A stretch of 64,000 nucleotides of DNA from Chroococcidiopsis sp. TS-821 (GTDB lineage Bacteria > Cyanobacteriota > Cyanobacteriia > Cyanobacteriales > Chroococcidiopsidaceae): positions 62,001-126,000 of the forward strand of contig NZ_MVDI01000010.1 of the NCBI RefSeq assembly GCF_002939305.1, read 5' to 3'. This document shows positions 1-8,889 of this stretch, piece after piece. The translations under genes and the position numbers were made by a program. Position 1 is the stretch's first letter; each line of letters starts with the position of its first letter. The notes beneath the pieces are model-generated. The model worked only from the letters and a program-made list of their open reading frames with translations, was not told the DNA's origin and ran no database searches.

Positions 1-747
1 GTGAGCAGGATTATGCAAGCAAGTAGTAAAGACCAAGTCGATGCAGTTTTAGGTTTATTGAGCCGCTATCAACTTATGCCACAGTTAGCGCGCAACTTAA
101 TAATAGACGATGCGATCGCTGACATACCTTACACCGAGGAAGAACGCCAAGCAGCAATCGAAGCTTTTGAAGCACAACACCAAATTACTCCGACAACCCG
201 TGCAGAGTGGCTCAAGCAGCAAGGCATGACTATTACGCAAATGCACGAACTGGCGTTACGACCTGTATTACTCGAAAAACACAAAACCACGGTTTGGGGA
301 CCTAAAGTAGATAATTATTTCTTAACCCGCAAAGCACACCTCGATCAGGTAGTATATTCTCTAATCCGAACGAAAGATATGGGGTTAGCCCAAGAAATTT
401 ACTTTCGGATTTTAGAAGGCGAACAATCGTTTGCCGAACTAGCCCGCGAATACTCGCAGGGTGCAGAAGCTAAAACTAGTGGGTTATTGGGACCTGTGCC
501 TTTAGCACAGCCGCATCCTGCTATTAGTAAACTGCTATCTGTGAGTCAACCAGGACAACTGTGGGCACCGCGTCCTTTAGCTGAATGGGTGGTGATTATT
601 CGTCTCGAAAAGTTGATTCCAGCCCAACTCGATAAATCGATGCGTCGTCGTTTACAAGATGAATTGTTTGAAAATTGGCTTGCGCAACAAATGCAACAAA
701 TTGATATAACGCAGTTTGTATCAGCAAGTTTACGCAATCGCAAGTAA
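1..747 (+). CDS. PpiC-type peptidylprolyl isomerase of a type I secretion cassette
   Basis: About 248 residues with no signal peptide or membrane segment. A helical N-terminal part (residues 1-110) resembles SurA/PrsA-type foldases. A parvulin-like rotamase domain follows (about 115-205), with the family pattern of 'FAELAREYSQ' and later 'GLLGPVPLAQ'. Such enzymes catalyse cis-trans isomerisation of proline bonds and help secreted proteins stay or become folded. The gene ends 92 bases before a HlyB-like exporter and an HlyD adaptor on the same strand, so a cytoplasmic role in preparing cargo for type I secretion is inferred. The reading frame begins with GTG at the first base of the window, so the true start may lie upstream; an ATG at base 13 is another possibility. 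Confidence 0.8.
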   Translation: MSRIMQASSKDQVDAVLGLLSRYQLMPQLARNLIIDDAIADIPYTEEERQAAIEAFEAQHQITPTTRAEWLKQQGMTITQMHELALRPVLLEKHKTTVWGPKVDNYFLTRKAHLDQVVYSLIRTKDMGLAQEIYFRILEGEQSFAELAREYSQGAEAKTSGLLGPVPLAQPHPAISKLLSVSQPGQLWAPRPLAEWVVIIRLEKLIPAQLDKSMRRRLQDELFENWLAQQMQQIDITQFVSASLRNRK

Positions 748-839
748 AAATTGTGAAAAGCAAAAAAAATCTTTAATTAGGAATTGTGTATACAGCAGGT
801 GTGGATACTTAATTAAATCAGCTGATGAATTTATAGCGT

Positions 840-3809
840 ATGACTCAAAGCATCCCTCTGGCTCCAATTCGAGCTTTCTTGGCACAAACTCCCCCGTTTG
901 ACCAGTTATCAACAGAGGTAATCGAAGAAATCACCGCGAATTGCCGATTAATGCGCTATCGCGTCGGGCAATCAATTCTCGTTAGAGAAAAAATGCCTGC
1001 GCAAGTTGCTATTATCTATCAAGGGCAAGCACGGTTATTAGGCTACGATCAGCGCTCGCGTACTCCAGTCAGCTTAGAGTTACTAGGGGAAGGAAAAATC
1101 TTAGGAGCAAATTCTATAGTCCGTGGCATTCCCTGCGAAACGGCGATCGCATCGACGGAAGTTATTTGTATTACGATAGCATCCCAAGACTTCTTAAATT
1201 TACTCAATTCACAACCAATCATAGAACAAGCTTTTCGCAATAGTTGTAGTTTGAGTGAAGTCTTTGAGTTACTAAGCGTCGACCTCCAACGCAGTGCTAA
1301 CGAAACTCCCAATTTAAAAGAGTTAGCGATCGCCGCGTGGCAAGATGCGATTGTCCGCAACATCCCCAAGGGTAAATTCAATCTCGCGCAACTCGATGCG
1401 GATCGCGTGTGGTTGGTTAGTAGCGGAACGATTTCAGATTTTCCTGTCGGGAGTCGTCTACCTGTTGATGGTTCCTCACAAGTCATTCGCGTTGAAAATA
1501 TGCGTTTGCTGGGACTGCCGATCCGCGAACGCATCAACACAAAAGATGCAATTTTACCGAGTGCTAACCATGAAGTCACATCAATTAGTATACCTTCTTT
1601 AGAAATTCCTTACGCGCCCGACTATCCACCCGAAGCCCCACCCGATCCTTATGCTGCTAAACCGAAATACCCCATCATCCGCGCTAGAGGTACAATTGAG
1701 GCTCCTCTAGCGTGTTTTCAAATGTTGAGTCAGTTTCTTGGACTTGCGTTTCGTAAAGATTTAATTCGCAAAGTTTTAGAAAATCAATACAAAAGCGCAG
1801 GCAATATTTCGCTACAAGCCTGTGGTGCGATCGCCGAAATGATGGGTTTACGCGCGCAGTTAGTCCAAGTCTCAGCAACCGCAATCAACCGCCTCAAAGC
1901 CCCCGCACTCATTCGCTACGCCGATAGTCTTGCCATTATCTACAGCATTAGTGAAAAAGAATTAGTTCTTGCCATTCCTGAAGGTGGAATTTTACGTAAA
2001 AGTCCCCAAGGCTTTGCGGAAATTTGGGGAAAAGAAGGACAAGTACTGCTACTACAACCGCCCAGCGAGCAAGTTAAAGAAAAGTTTAGCTTACGCTGGT
2101 TTTTACCATCAATTTATCGCTACCGCAAAGTCTTAATTGAAGTTTTAGTCGCCTCGCTTTTTGTGCAGCTTTTCGGTTTAGCCAATCCACTTATTACACA
2201 AGTTATTATTGATAAAGTTCTCGTACAGCGCAGTATTGATACCTTGGATGTATTGGGTATCTTTCTCCTTGGAGTGGCTGTATTTGAGGCACTATTAACG
2301 AGCGTTAGAACGTATTTATTTGTGGATACCACAAACCGCATTGACCTGAGTTTAGGCTCAGAAGTTATCGACCATTTATTACGCCTACCGCTTAAATATT
2401 TCGATCGGCGCAGAATTGGGGAACTCGCCGGACGAATCAACGAACTTGAAAATATTCGGCAATTCCTAACAGGAACAGCATTAACCGTTGTATTAGATGC
2501 TATATTTTCAGTCATTTACGTTGCAGTGATGCTATTTTATAGCTGGCTGCTTACCCTCGTTACTTTAATTACGATTCCATTATTTGCTTTACTAACAATA
2601 TTTGTCTCGCCCATCGTCCGACGGCAACTACATAAAAAAGCCGAGAAATATGCAGATACACAGTCTTATTTAGTAGAAGTTTTATCAGGAATTCAAACAG
2701 TTAAAGCACAAAACATTGAACTAAAATCGCGCTGGCAGTGGCAAGAACGCTATGCAAAATATATTACTGCTGGTTTTAAGAACGTTCTTACATTTAGCAC
2801 AGCAAGTTCAATTAGCGGTTTTTTAAATAAATTTACAGGCTTGCTTTTACTGTGGGTAGGCGCGCATCTTGTTTTAGCAAATCAACTGACATTAGGACAA
2901 TTAATCGCTTTTCGGATCATTGCTGGCTACGTCACAAGTCCTTTATTAAGACTGATTCAGCTGTGGCAAAATTTCCAAGAAACTGCTTTATCAATTGAAC
3001 GCCTTAGCGATATTTTAGATGCACCGCAAGAAGTTGATGAAAACAATCGGGATAATATCCCCATGCCAGAAATTAAAGGTGACGTGCATTATGATGCGGT
3101 GTCGTTTGGGTTTAATAGTAATGGTCCATTACAATTAATTAATATTAATTTAGAAATTCCTGCTGGTTCTTTTGTAGGAATTGTTGGACAAAGTGGTTCA
3201 GGTAAAAGTACCTTAGCTAAATTATTGCAACGATTATACGAACCAACCTCCGGAAGAATTCAGATTGACCGCTACGACATTAGTAAAGTTGAACTTTATT
3301 CGCTGCGGCGCCAAATTGGCGTCGTTTTGCAAGATACGTTGCTATTTAATGGTACTGTTCAAGAAAATATTGCCTTAACCAATCCTGAAGCGAGTTCTGA
3401 AGAAATTATTGCAGCCGCAAAGATCGCAGCGGCGCATGACTTTATTATGTCTTTGCCCCAAGGATATAATACCGTCGTTGGCGAACGAGGTGCTTCCTTA
3501 TCTGGCGGACAACGCCAGCGAATTGCGATCGCGCGTACCGTTTTACAAAACCCCAAGCTCTTAATTTTAGACGAAGCAACAAGTGCTCTAGACTACAATT
3601 CTGAGCGGCAAGTATGCAACAACTTAAACGAAGCGTTTCAAGGTAGAACCGTCTTCTTTATTACGCACCGCCTTTCTACTGTCAGAAATGCCGATACGAT
3701 CGTCGTCATGGATCAAGGCTCGATTGTCGAACAAGGAACGCATCAAGAACTAATGGCACTCAAAGGACGGTACTACTGTCTTTATCAACAACAGGAGTCG
3801 CAGCTATGA
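840..3809 (+). CDS. HlyB-type ABC exporter with cyclic-nucleotide-binding and degenerate C39-like domains
   Basis: A 989-residue exporter with four parts. A cyclic-nucleotide-binding-like domain lies at about 20-130, then a linker, then a C39-like domain at about 280-400, then six predicted membrane spans (about 425-700), then an ABC ATPase (about 745-985). The ATPase has Walker A 'GQSGSGKST' near residue 782, signature 'LSGGQRQR' near 886 and Walker B 'LLILDEATSALD' near 905, so it looks active. In the C39-like region a Cys is present ('PLACFQML'), but the usual catalytic His context is replaced by 'IRYADSLAII'. It is therefore probably a non-proteolytic C39-like domain as in HlyB, used to recognise cargo rather than cleave it. 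The stop codon overlaps the start of the HlyD gene by four bases. It is the inner-membrane pump of a type I secretion system; the cargo is not proven. Confidence 0.92.
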   Translation: MTQSIPLAPIRAFLAQTPPFDQLSTEVIEEITANCRLMRYRVGQSILVREKMPAQVAIIYQGQARLLGYDQRSRTPVSLELLGEGKILGANSIVRGIPCETAIASTEVICITIASQDFLNLLNSQPIIEQAFRNSCSLSEVFELLSVDLQRSANETPNLKELAIAAWQDAIVRNIPKGKFNLAQLDADRVWLVSSGTISDFPVGSRLPVDGSSQVIRVENMRLLGLPIRERINTKDAILPSANHEVTSISIPSLEIPYAPDYPPEAPPDPYAAKPKYPIIRARGTIEAPLACFQMLSQFLGLAFRKDLIRKVLENQYKSAGNISLQACGAIAEMMGLRAQLVQVSATAINRLKAPALIRYADSLAIIYSISEKELVLAIPEGGILRKSPQGFAEIWGKEGQVLLLQPPSEQVKEKFSLRWFLPSIYRYRKVLIEVLVASLFVQLFGLANPLITQVIIDKVLVQRSIDTLDVLGIFLLGVAVFEALLTSVRTYLFVDTTNRIDLSLGSEVIDHLLRLPLKYFDRRRIGELAGRINELENIRQFLTGTALTVVLDAIFSVIYVAVMLFYSWLLTLVTLITIPLFALLTIFVSPIVRRQLHKKAEKYADTQSYLVEVLSGIQTVKAQNIELKSRWQWQERYAKYITAGFKNVLTFSTASSISGFLNKFTGLLLLWVGAHLVLANQLTLGQLIAFRIIAGYVTSPLLRLIQLWQNFQETALSIERLSDILDAPQEVDENNRDNIPMPEIKGDVHYDAVSFGFNSNGPLQLININLEIPAGSFVGIVGQSGSGKSTLAKLLQRLYEPTSGRIQIDRYDISKVELYSLRRQIGVVLQDTLLFNGTVQENIALTNPEASSEEIIAAAKIAAAHDFIMSLPQGYNTVVGERGASLSGGQRQRIAIARTVLQNPKLLILDEATSALDYNSERQVCNNLNEAFQGRTVFFITHRLSTVRNADTIVVMDQGSIVEQGTHQELMALKGRYYCLYQQQESQL

Positions 3810-5242
3810 AGTCAGAATCGATCGAACAACCAGTCATCCTAGAACAACCCGCAGTATGGTCAAGAGTCGTCATGTGGTTACTTGTGTCGGTAACGACTTC
3901 GGCGTTTATCTGGGCTTCAGTCGCCAAAATTGAACAAGCCGTACCTGCAACCGGAAAACTCGAACCGCAAGGATCGACAAAAGAAATTAAAGCCCCAACT
4001 GGCGGTGTTGTCCGCGACATTTATGTGAAAGATGGGCAATTAGTTAAAAAAGGCGAACTCTTAGTCACCTTCGATCCTACCGCACCGCAAGCGGATGTGC
4101 GATCGCTCATTCAATTAAAAGCTTCCTTATTACGCGAAAATCAATTTTATACAACCGCTGCAGCTGGTAATAACTTAGATAATTCATCCGACTTCGCAAC
4201 ACTAACGCGATTGCGCGCCGCTTTAGTTGCAGAAAATGACTTTTTAAAAGCCCAAGTTAATGGATTTAATCCGAGTAAGCGGATCGAAGGCGAGTTTGAT
4301 ACTAACCAACAACAATTGCTAGCAAGCGCAAGAGCTGAATATCGTTCGCGCGTAGCCGATGCTTATCTCGAAATCAAAGAATTAGAAAAACAACTTAGTC
4401 AAACACAAGCACAACTAGAAACCGCTAAAAAAGTTGCTGAAATCAACCAAGGAATTCTTGACAAAATTGCACCTGTTGCCGAAGAAGGTGGATTATCGCA
4501 AGTACAATACCAACGCCAACAACAAGAAGTTTTAACGCGCCAATCGGAAGTAGATCGTTTAACCGCTGAACAACAAAAACTGACAATTCAAATTGCTCAA
4601 GCGCGAGAACAGTTACAAAATACCATCGCGCTGACGGCTAAAGATGTTTTAACTAAAATTGCAGATAATCAGAAAAAAATCGCAGAAATTGATACTCAAC
4701 TTGGGCGAAACAAAATAGAAAACGAAAAACGAATTGCAGAAATTGATGCACAACTCAGCAAAGCAAATCAAAGCTTGCAATATCAAGAACTGCGATCGCC
4801 TGTAGATGGAATTGTTTTTGATTTACAAGCAAAATCGCAAGGTTTTGTCGCAAATTCTACTGAACCAATACTAAAAATCGTGCCTAATGAAAATTTAGTT
4901 GCTTCAGTATTTATAACAAACAAAGATATTGGGTTTGTGTATCCAGGGATGGAAACTGACGTCAAAATTGAATCCTTTCCAGAATCTGAATTTGGAAGTA
5001 TTAAAGGTAAATTAGTTTGGGTTGGCTCAGATGCTTTACCGCCAACGCAAGAACGCCCTTATTATGCTTTCCCTGCCAAAATTCAACTCGAACGCCAAGC
5101 ATTAAATATTAACGGAAAAGAAGTACCGCTACAATCAGGCATGAGTGTTAATAGTAGTATTAAAGTGCGTAAAAGAACAGTTTTAAGTATGTTTATGAAT
5201 ATGTTTGATAAGAAGATTAAGAGCTTGGAAACAGTTAGGTAA
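3806..5242 (+). CDS. HlyD family type I secretion membrane-fusion protein
   Basis: A 478-residue periplasmic adaptor. One N-terminal membrane anchor lies at about 16-38 and a biotinyl-lipoyl half-domain at about 62-92 ('GGVVRDIYVKDGQLVKKGE'). A long Gln/Lys/Glu-rich coiled-coil hairpin runs from about 165 to 325. The second lipoyl half ('LRSPVDGIVFDL') is at about 330, followed by the beta-barrel region. This is the standard order for HlyD, which links the inner-membrane ABC pump to an outer-membrane TolC-like channel. The start codon overlaps the end of the exporter gene (ATGA), indicating translational coupling. No outer-membrane channel gene lies nearby, so a TolC homologue elsewhere must be used. 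Confidence 0.93.
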   Translation: MKSESIEQPVILEQPAVWSRVVMWLLVSVTTSAFIWASVAKIEQAVPATGKLEPQGSTKEIKAPTGGVVRDIYVKDGQLVKKGELLVTFDPTAPQADVRSLIQLKASLLRENQFYTTAAAGNNLDNSSDFATLTRLRAALVAENDFLKAQVNGFNPSKRIEGEFDTNQQQLLASARAEYRSRVADAYLEIKELEKQLSQTQAQLETAKKVAEINQGILDKIAPVAEEGGLSQVQYQRQQQEVLTRQSEVDRLTAEQQKLTIQIAQAREQLQNTIALTAKDVLTKIADNQKKIAEIDTQLGRNKIENEKRIAEIDAQLSKANQSLQYQELRSPVDGIVFDLQAKSQGFVANSTEPILKIVPNENLVASVFITNKDIGFVYPGMETDVKIESFPESEFGSIKGKLVWVGSDALPPTQERPYYAFPAKIQLERQALNINGKEVPLQSGMSVNSSIKVRKRTVLSMFMNMFDKKIKSLETVR

Positions 5243-5302
5243 TGGGTAATGGGAAGAACTATTACAGATTTTTAGTGACCCTTATTCATTAGTAAAAAAT
5301 CA

Positions 5303-6508
5303 ATGCGAATTTTATTTCTGCATACTAATTTTCCAGCGCAATATCGTCATATTGCACAAGCGCTGGCTAGCAATCCAAACAATCAAGTTGTTTTCGGTAC
5401 TAAAAATAAAGATGTTTCGCTACCAGGCGTTTATAAAGCTATTTTTGAACCAAGTCGCACTCCACATCCATCAACGCACCATTACGTCCGACCATTAGAA
5501 AGTGCAGTGTTGCACGGACAAGCAGTATATAAAATAGCTGAACAATTAAAAGCACGAAAATTTATTCCCGATGTTATTTGCGGACATTCGGGTTGGGGTC
5601 CAACATTATTTGTTAAAGATGCATTTCCAAATACACCACTAATTTGTTATTTTGAGTGGTTTTATCACGCGCGCGGCTCGGATGCTGACTTCGATCCAAG
5701 CGATCCTTTAAGCGTCGATGATGTGGCACGGATTCGGATTAAAAATGCACCGATTTTAATTGATTTGTACAGTTGCGATCGCGGTTTATCTCCCACATAT
5801 TGGCAACGCGCGCAGTTCCCGCCAGAATTCCACAGTAAGATTTCTGTATTGCATGATGGCGTTGACACTGAATACTTCAAGCCTAAACCTGGTGCTAAGT
5901 TAGTTTTACCGAATCTAGATTTATCCGGCGTTGACGAACTTGTCACGTATGTAGCGCGGGGGATGGAACCGTATCGAGGTTTTCCGCAATTTATCGAAGC
6001 GATCGCTTATATTCAAGAACGCCGCCCCCATTGTCATGTTGTCATTGTCGGTTCTGAACGCGTTTGCTACGGTAAATCTTTACCTGATGGCATGACTTAC
6101 AAAGAGTTTATGCTCAAAAAGGTTCCATTAGATTTATCGCGCGTACATTTCACAGGCTCGTTACCTTACAATCAATATCTGCAAGTCATTCAAGCTTCCT
6201 CAGTTCATGTTTACCTGACGCGCCCGTTTGTTTTATCTTGGTCAATGATTGAGGCGATGTCTACAGGGTGTTTGGTACTAGGTTCTAATACTGCACCTGT
6301 TGCGGAAGTGATTCAAGATGGTGAAAATGGGTTACTCGTTGATTTCTTCGCACCGCAGCAAATTGCCGATCGCGTTGATGAAGTGCTGAATCATCCAACC
6401 CGCATGGCAGAACTTCGCGCCAAAGCTAGAGACACGGTTCTAGAACGTTATGCATTAGCGGATTTGTTGCCAAAACACTTGGAGATGATTAAGAGTGTTA
6501 TTAAATAA
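5303..6508 (+). CDS. GT4-type glycosyltransferase (GT-B fold)
   Basis: A 401-residue cytosolic protein starting 'MRILFLHTNFPAQYRHIAQAL', the N-terminal beta-alpha unit typical of GT-B enzymes. The C-terminal half carries the glycosyltransferase family-1/4 domain (about 205-385), with 'YVARGMEPYRGF' and the donor-binding segment 'SMIEAMSTGCLVLGS' (about 313-327) followed by 'PVAEVI'. It transfers a sugar from an activated nucleotide to an acceptor that cannot be deduced. It lies 60 bases after the HlyD gene on the same strand and may be co-transcribed, which would be compatible with modifying an exported product, but that is inference. Length and start are normal for the family. Confidence 0.88.
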   Translation: MRILFLHTNFPAQYRHIAQALASNPNNQVVFGTKNKDVSLPGVYKAIFEPSRTPHPSTHHYVRPLESAVLHGQAVYKIAEQLKARKFIPDVICGHSGWGPTLFVKDAFPNTPLICYFEWFYHARGSDADFDPSDPLSVDDVARIRIKNAPILIDLYSCDRGLSPTYWQRAQFPPEFHSKISVLHDGVDTEYFKPKPGAKLVLPNLDLSGVDELVTYVARGMEPYRGFPQFIEAIAYIQERRPHCHVVIVGSERVCYGKSLPDGMTYKEFMLKKVPLDLSRVHFTGSLPYNQYLQVIQASSVHVYLTRPFVLSWSMIEAMSTGCLVLGSNTAPVAEVIQDGENGLLVDFFAPQQIADRVDEVLNHPTRMAELRAKARDTVLERYALADLLPKHLEMIKSVIK

Positions 6509-6530
6509 TCCTTAGAAAAATAAAAACTAA

Positions 6531-6770
6531 GCAACGCGAGATGCGATCGCGTTCCAAGGCTTAAGAATGGTTTTAAATATGACAATTGCAACACTAGGAG
6601 CGATCGCGATTCATAAATTACCCGAAGCTGTTGCTGTCATGCTATTTTTCAAAGTGGGAGAGTTATTTCAGGAAACCGCTCTCAAGCGATCGCGTTATTG
6701 GGTTCGAAGCATAAGGCTTGTTCAAAACATAATGAAACAACTCATTGAGCGTGACTTTTACCCTAAGTGA
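6531..6770 (+). pseudogene. Relic of a heavy-metal-translocating P1B-type ATPase
   Basis: The frame opens after a stop at 6528 and reads 'AFQGLRMVLNMTIATLGA', then 'IAIHKLPEAVAVMLFFKVGE', then 'LFQETALKRS'. That is the transmembrane segment before the metal-binding CPx helix in CadA/ZntA-type pumps. After 'KRS' the similarity stops ('YWVRSIRLVQN'), and everything else is absent: metal-binding CPC, phosphorylation DKTGT and ATP-binding domain. About 55 codons of a roughly 640-codon gene survive. An ATG-initiated reading of 67 codons exists from 6567, but it cannot make a working pump. The family assignment is from recognised sequence pattern and is fairly firm; how the gene decayed is unknown. 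Confidence 0.75.
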
Positions 6771-6921
6771 CATGTGGTAATTCTGTAATCGACTCTACCG
6801 TCACTGTAGATATAAACACTAAGCAAATAGATGTGTTTCCAGGATAGGAGAAGGTAAGCACTCCATCAAAATCCTCAAGATGCTACTGAGAAACACACTG
6901 CAAATCTACAGGAGTTATCCC

Positions 6922-8340
6922 ATGCATTCTAAGCTATTGTCGAATCAAGGTCGCCATGCGGTAGTGATTGGCGGTAGTATCGCTGGGCTGGTGACTGGTC
7001 GAGTTTTAACGAAGTATTTTGAGCAAGTCACGATTATCGAACGCGATCTCGTTCCTGATGAACCTGTACCGCGTAAAGGTGTTCCGCAATCGCATCACGT
7101 CCACGTGTTATTGATGCGTGGGGCGATGATTTTAGAAGAACTTTTTCCAGGCTTGCACGCAGAGTTATATGCTGCGGGCGCATCACAGCTTGACATGGCA
7201 AAAGATGCGGCTTGGCTCAATCCAGCGGGGTGGGGTATTCGCTTTACTTCTGGAGTGATGTTGTTGGCTAGCAGCCGCAGTTTATTGGAATGGGGTATAC
7301 GTCAACGCTTGATGCAGTGTCCTCAAGTAGGCTTTGTTACTGAATCTGAAGTGACAGGTTTACTTGCTAATGCCGATAAAACAGCGATTGCTGGGGTTCA
7401 AGTACGGTTGCACGATCAACTGCATCGTGGAAGTGTCACTAAACAAGTCTATGCCGATCTGATCGTCGATGCCACTGGGCGAATGTCCAAAACTCCGCAG
7501 TGGTTAACAGCACTTGGTTACGAACCGCCGCCAGAAACCGTTGTGAATGCTCATGTTGGTTACGCAAGTCGCATTTATCAACCTCCTGCGAACTTTTCCA
7601 GCGATTGGCAAGCTTTGTATTTGCAAGCCGCACCACCAAATGCGCCACGCGGAGCGTTAATGTTACCTATCGAAGGCGGTCGCTGGCTAGTTTCTCTCGG
7701 TGGAGGAGATAAAGACTATCCACCCACAGACGAAGCTGGTTTCCTCGAATTTACAAGGAGTCTGCGTAGTTCGCTACTATACGATGCCATCAAAGATGCT
7801 AAACCTCTCTCGCCAATAGTTAGCTATCGCGCTACCGAAAACCGTCGCCGCCATTACGAAAAACTGCGCCGAATGCCAGAAGGTTTGGTTGTAACAGGCG
7901 ATGCAGCGTGTGCGTTCAATCCGGTATACGGACAAGGAATGACAACAGCCGCGATCGCAGCAGAAACTTTAGATCGGTGTCTCAAAAAAGGTCTTTCTGG
8001 TTTAAGTAAACGTTTTCAAAAGCAATTAGCCCAAGTTAACGCGGTTCCTTGGACACTTGCAACCAGCGAAGATTACCGCTATCGCAGTACGGAAGGTAAG
8101 TCACTCGATCGAAAAACGAAGTTGATGCACTGGTATATGGATCGAATCATGCTGTTATCTACCAAGAATGTTGAGGTGCGATCGCAGTTTATCCAAGTTA
8201 TGCATATGCTAAAAACACCAACGGCATTATTTCATCCTAAAATCGTTGCTTTAGTTCTCCAAGAAGCGTTGCAATCCACTCTACATCAAGCAACACTAAC
8301 AACCACTAACAACCAAGGTGACGTCAAGACTTGTTCTTAG
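6922..8340 (+). CDS. FAD-dependent oxidoreductase / monooxygenase-like protein
   Basis: A 472-residue flavoprotein. A Rossmann-type FAD-binding motif stands at the N terminus ('VVIGGSIAGLVTGRVL', about residues 13-28), with the acidic residue ending strand 2 in 'VTIIERD'. The second FAD motif 'GDAACAFNPVYGQGMTTA' is near 322-340, as in PHBH-fold monooxygenases, halogenase-like and geranylgeranyl-reductase-like enzymes. The substrate cannot be told. An upstream in-frame ATG at 6880 exists, but 6922 is preferred: AGGAG sits 7 bases before it and the FAD motif then lies at the normal distance from the N terminus. The flanking sequence on both sides contains gene relics, so this gene lies in a decaying or rearranged neighbourhood. 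Confidence 0.85.
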   Translation: MHSKLLSNQGRHAVVIGGSIAGLVTGRVLTKYFEQVTIIERDLVPDEPVPRKGVPQSHHVHVLLMRGAMILEELFPGLHAELYAAGASQLDMAKDAAWLNPAGWGIRFTSGVMLLASSRSLLEWGIRQRLMQCPQVGFVTESEVTGLLANADKTAIAGVQVRLHDQLHRGSVTKQVYADLIVDATGRMSKTPQWLTALGYEPPPETVVNAHVGYASRIYQPPANFSSDWQALYLQAAPPNAPRGALMLPIEGGRWLVSLGGGDKDYPPTDEAGFLEFTRSLRSSLLYDAIKDAKPLSPIVSYRATENRRRHYEKLRRMPEGLVVTGDAACAFNPVYGQGMTTAAIAAETLDRCLKKGLSGLSKRFQKQLAQVNAVPWTLATSEDYRYRSTEGKSLDRKTKLMHWYMDRIMLLSTKNVEVRSQFIQVMHMLKTPTALFHPKIVALVLQEALQSTLHQATLTTTNNQGDVKTCS

Positions 8341-8366
8341 TCACTGATTTCGATCGAAATTTGCGA

Positions 8367-8568
8367 TCAGGACACTTTTACCGATCCAATGGCGATCGAG
8401 TGCCAACGCGGGCTATACATTTCAGGAACTTCATACGCTGGCTGACACATGTATACCTAGTGCAATTCCATCCCAACCCGCTTGAGAACTTGTAAGAAGT
8501 GGCGGACGTGGGAAAATCTGTAAAACTTTATCTTCTCGATCAAGAACTAACGAGTTGTCGCTAGGCAT
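8367..8568 (-). pseudogene. Relic of an AraC-family regulator N terminus
   Basis: On the minus strand, from an ATG at 8568, one frame reads 'MPSDNSLVLDREDKVLQIF' and then 'PPLLTSSQAGWDGIALG'. The pattern continues in another frame around 8440 as 'CQPAYEVPEMYSPRWHSIAI' and ends at a stop at 8367-8369. Together these match the ligand-binding N terminus of cyanobacterial AraC/XylS regulators ('SSxxAGW...QPxxExPE...HxIxI'). The frameshift and the missing helix-turn-helix C terminus show a broken gene. An open frame of 75 codons covers part of it but should not be annotated as intact. Family recognition is by pattern only. Confidence 0.6.
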
Positions 8569-8755
8569 GACTTTAAACCGAGTTTCTACTAGGTAGATAA
8601 GTAAAAATAAACGCGATCTAAAGGCTGGTAAATGGTCATTGGTAATTGGCGATCGCAAAGAATATTAAGCAATAATTACCTATTACCTGTTACCCACTGC
8701 CAGAAATACTCAAGCCTGACTTTGTGATTACGCCCACTACTTACAAGTTTACTTT

Positions 8756-8857
8756 GATGTCGGTGCAGGTGCAGTGTTTGATGAAGTACCTGCGTATGCG
8801 ACCGCCGCAGGAAATCCTGCAAGAATTGTAGGCTGGGCATATCCTGAGTCGTGTTAG
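8756..8857 (+). pseudogene. Relic of a hexapeptide-repeat acyltransferase C terminus
   Basis: In frame from 8756 the DNA reads 'DVGAGAVFDEVPAYATAAGN' followed by '[13 protein letters not shown]' and a stop. The segment 'VGAGAV...DVPAYA.AAGNPARIVG' is the last coil and C-terminal tail of left-handed beta-helix (LbetaH) acetyltransferases that modify surface sugars. No start or preceding hexapeptide coils are seen upstream; the bases before it contain heptanucleotide-like repeats. It is therefore a C-terminal fragment of about 33 codons. It ends just before selO. Confidence 0.6.
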
Positions 8858-8889
8858 CTAAAGTTAGAGAATGTCAAACTTTAACATCA

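Noticed and set aside
8431-8658. Intact 75-codon gene on the minus strand
   Set aside because: Only its second half is conserved, and that continues in a different frame, so it is part of an AraC-regulator relic.
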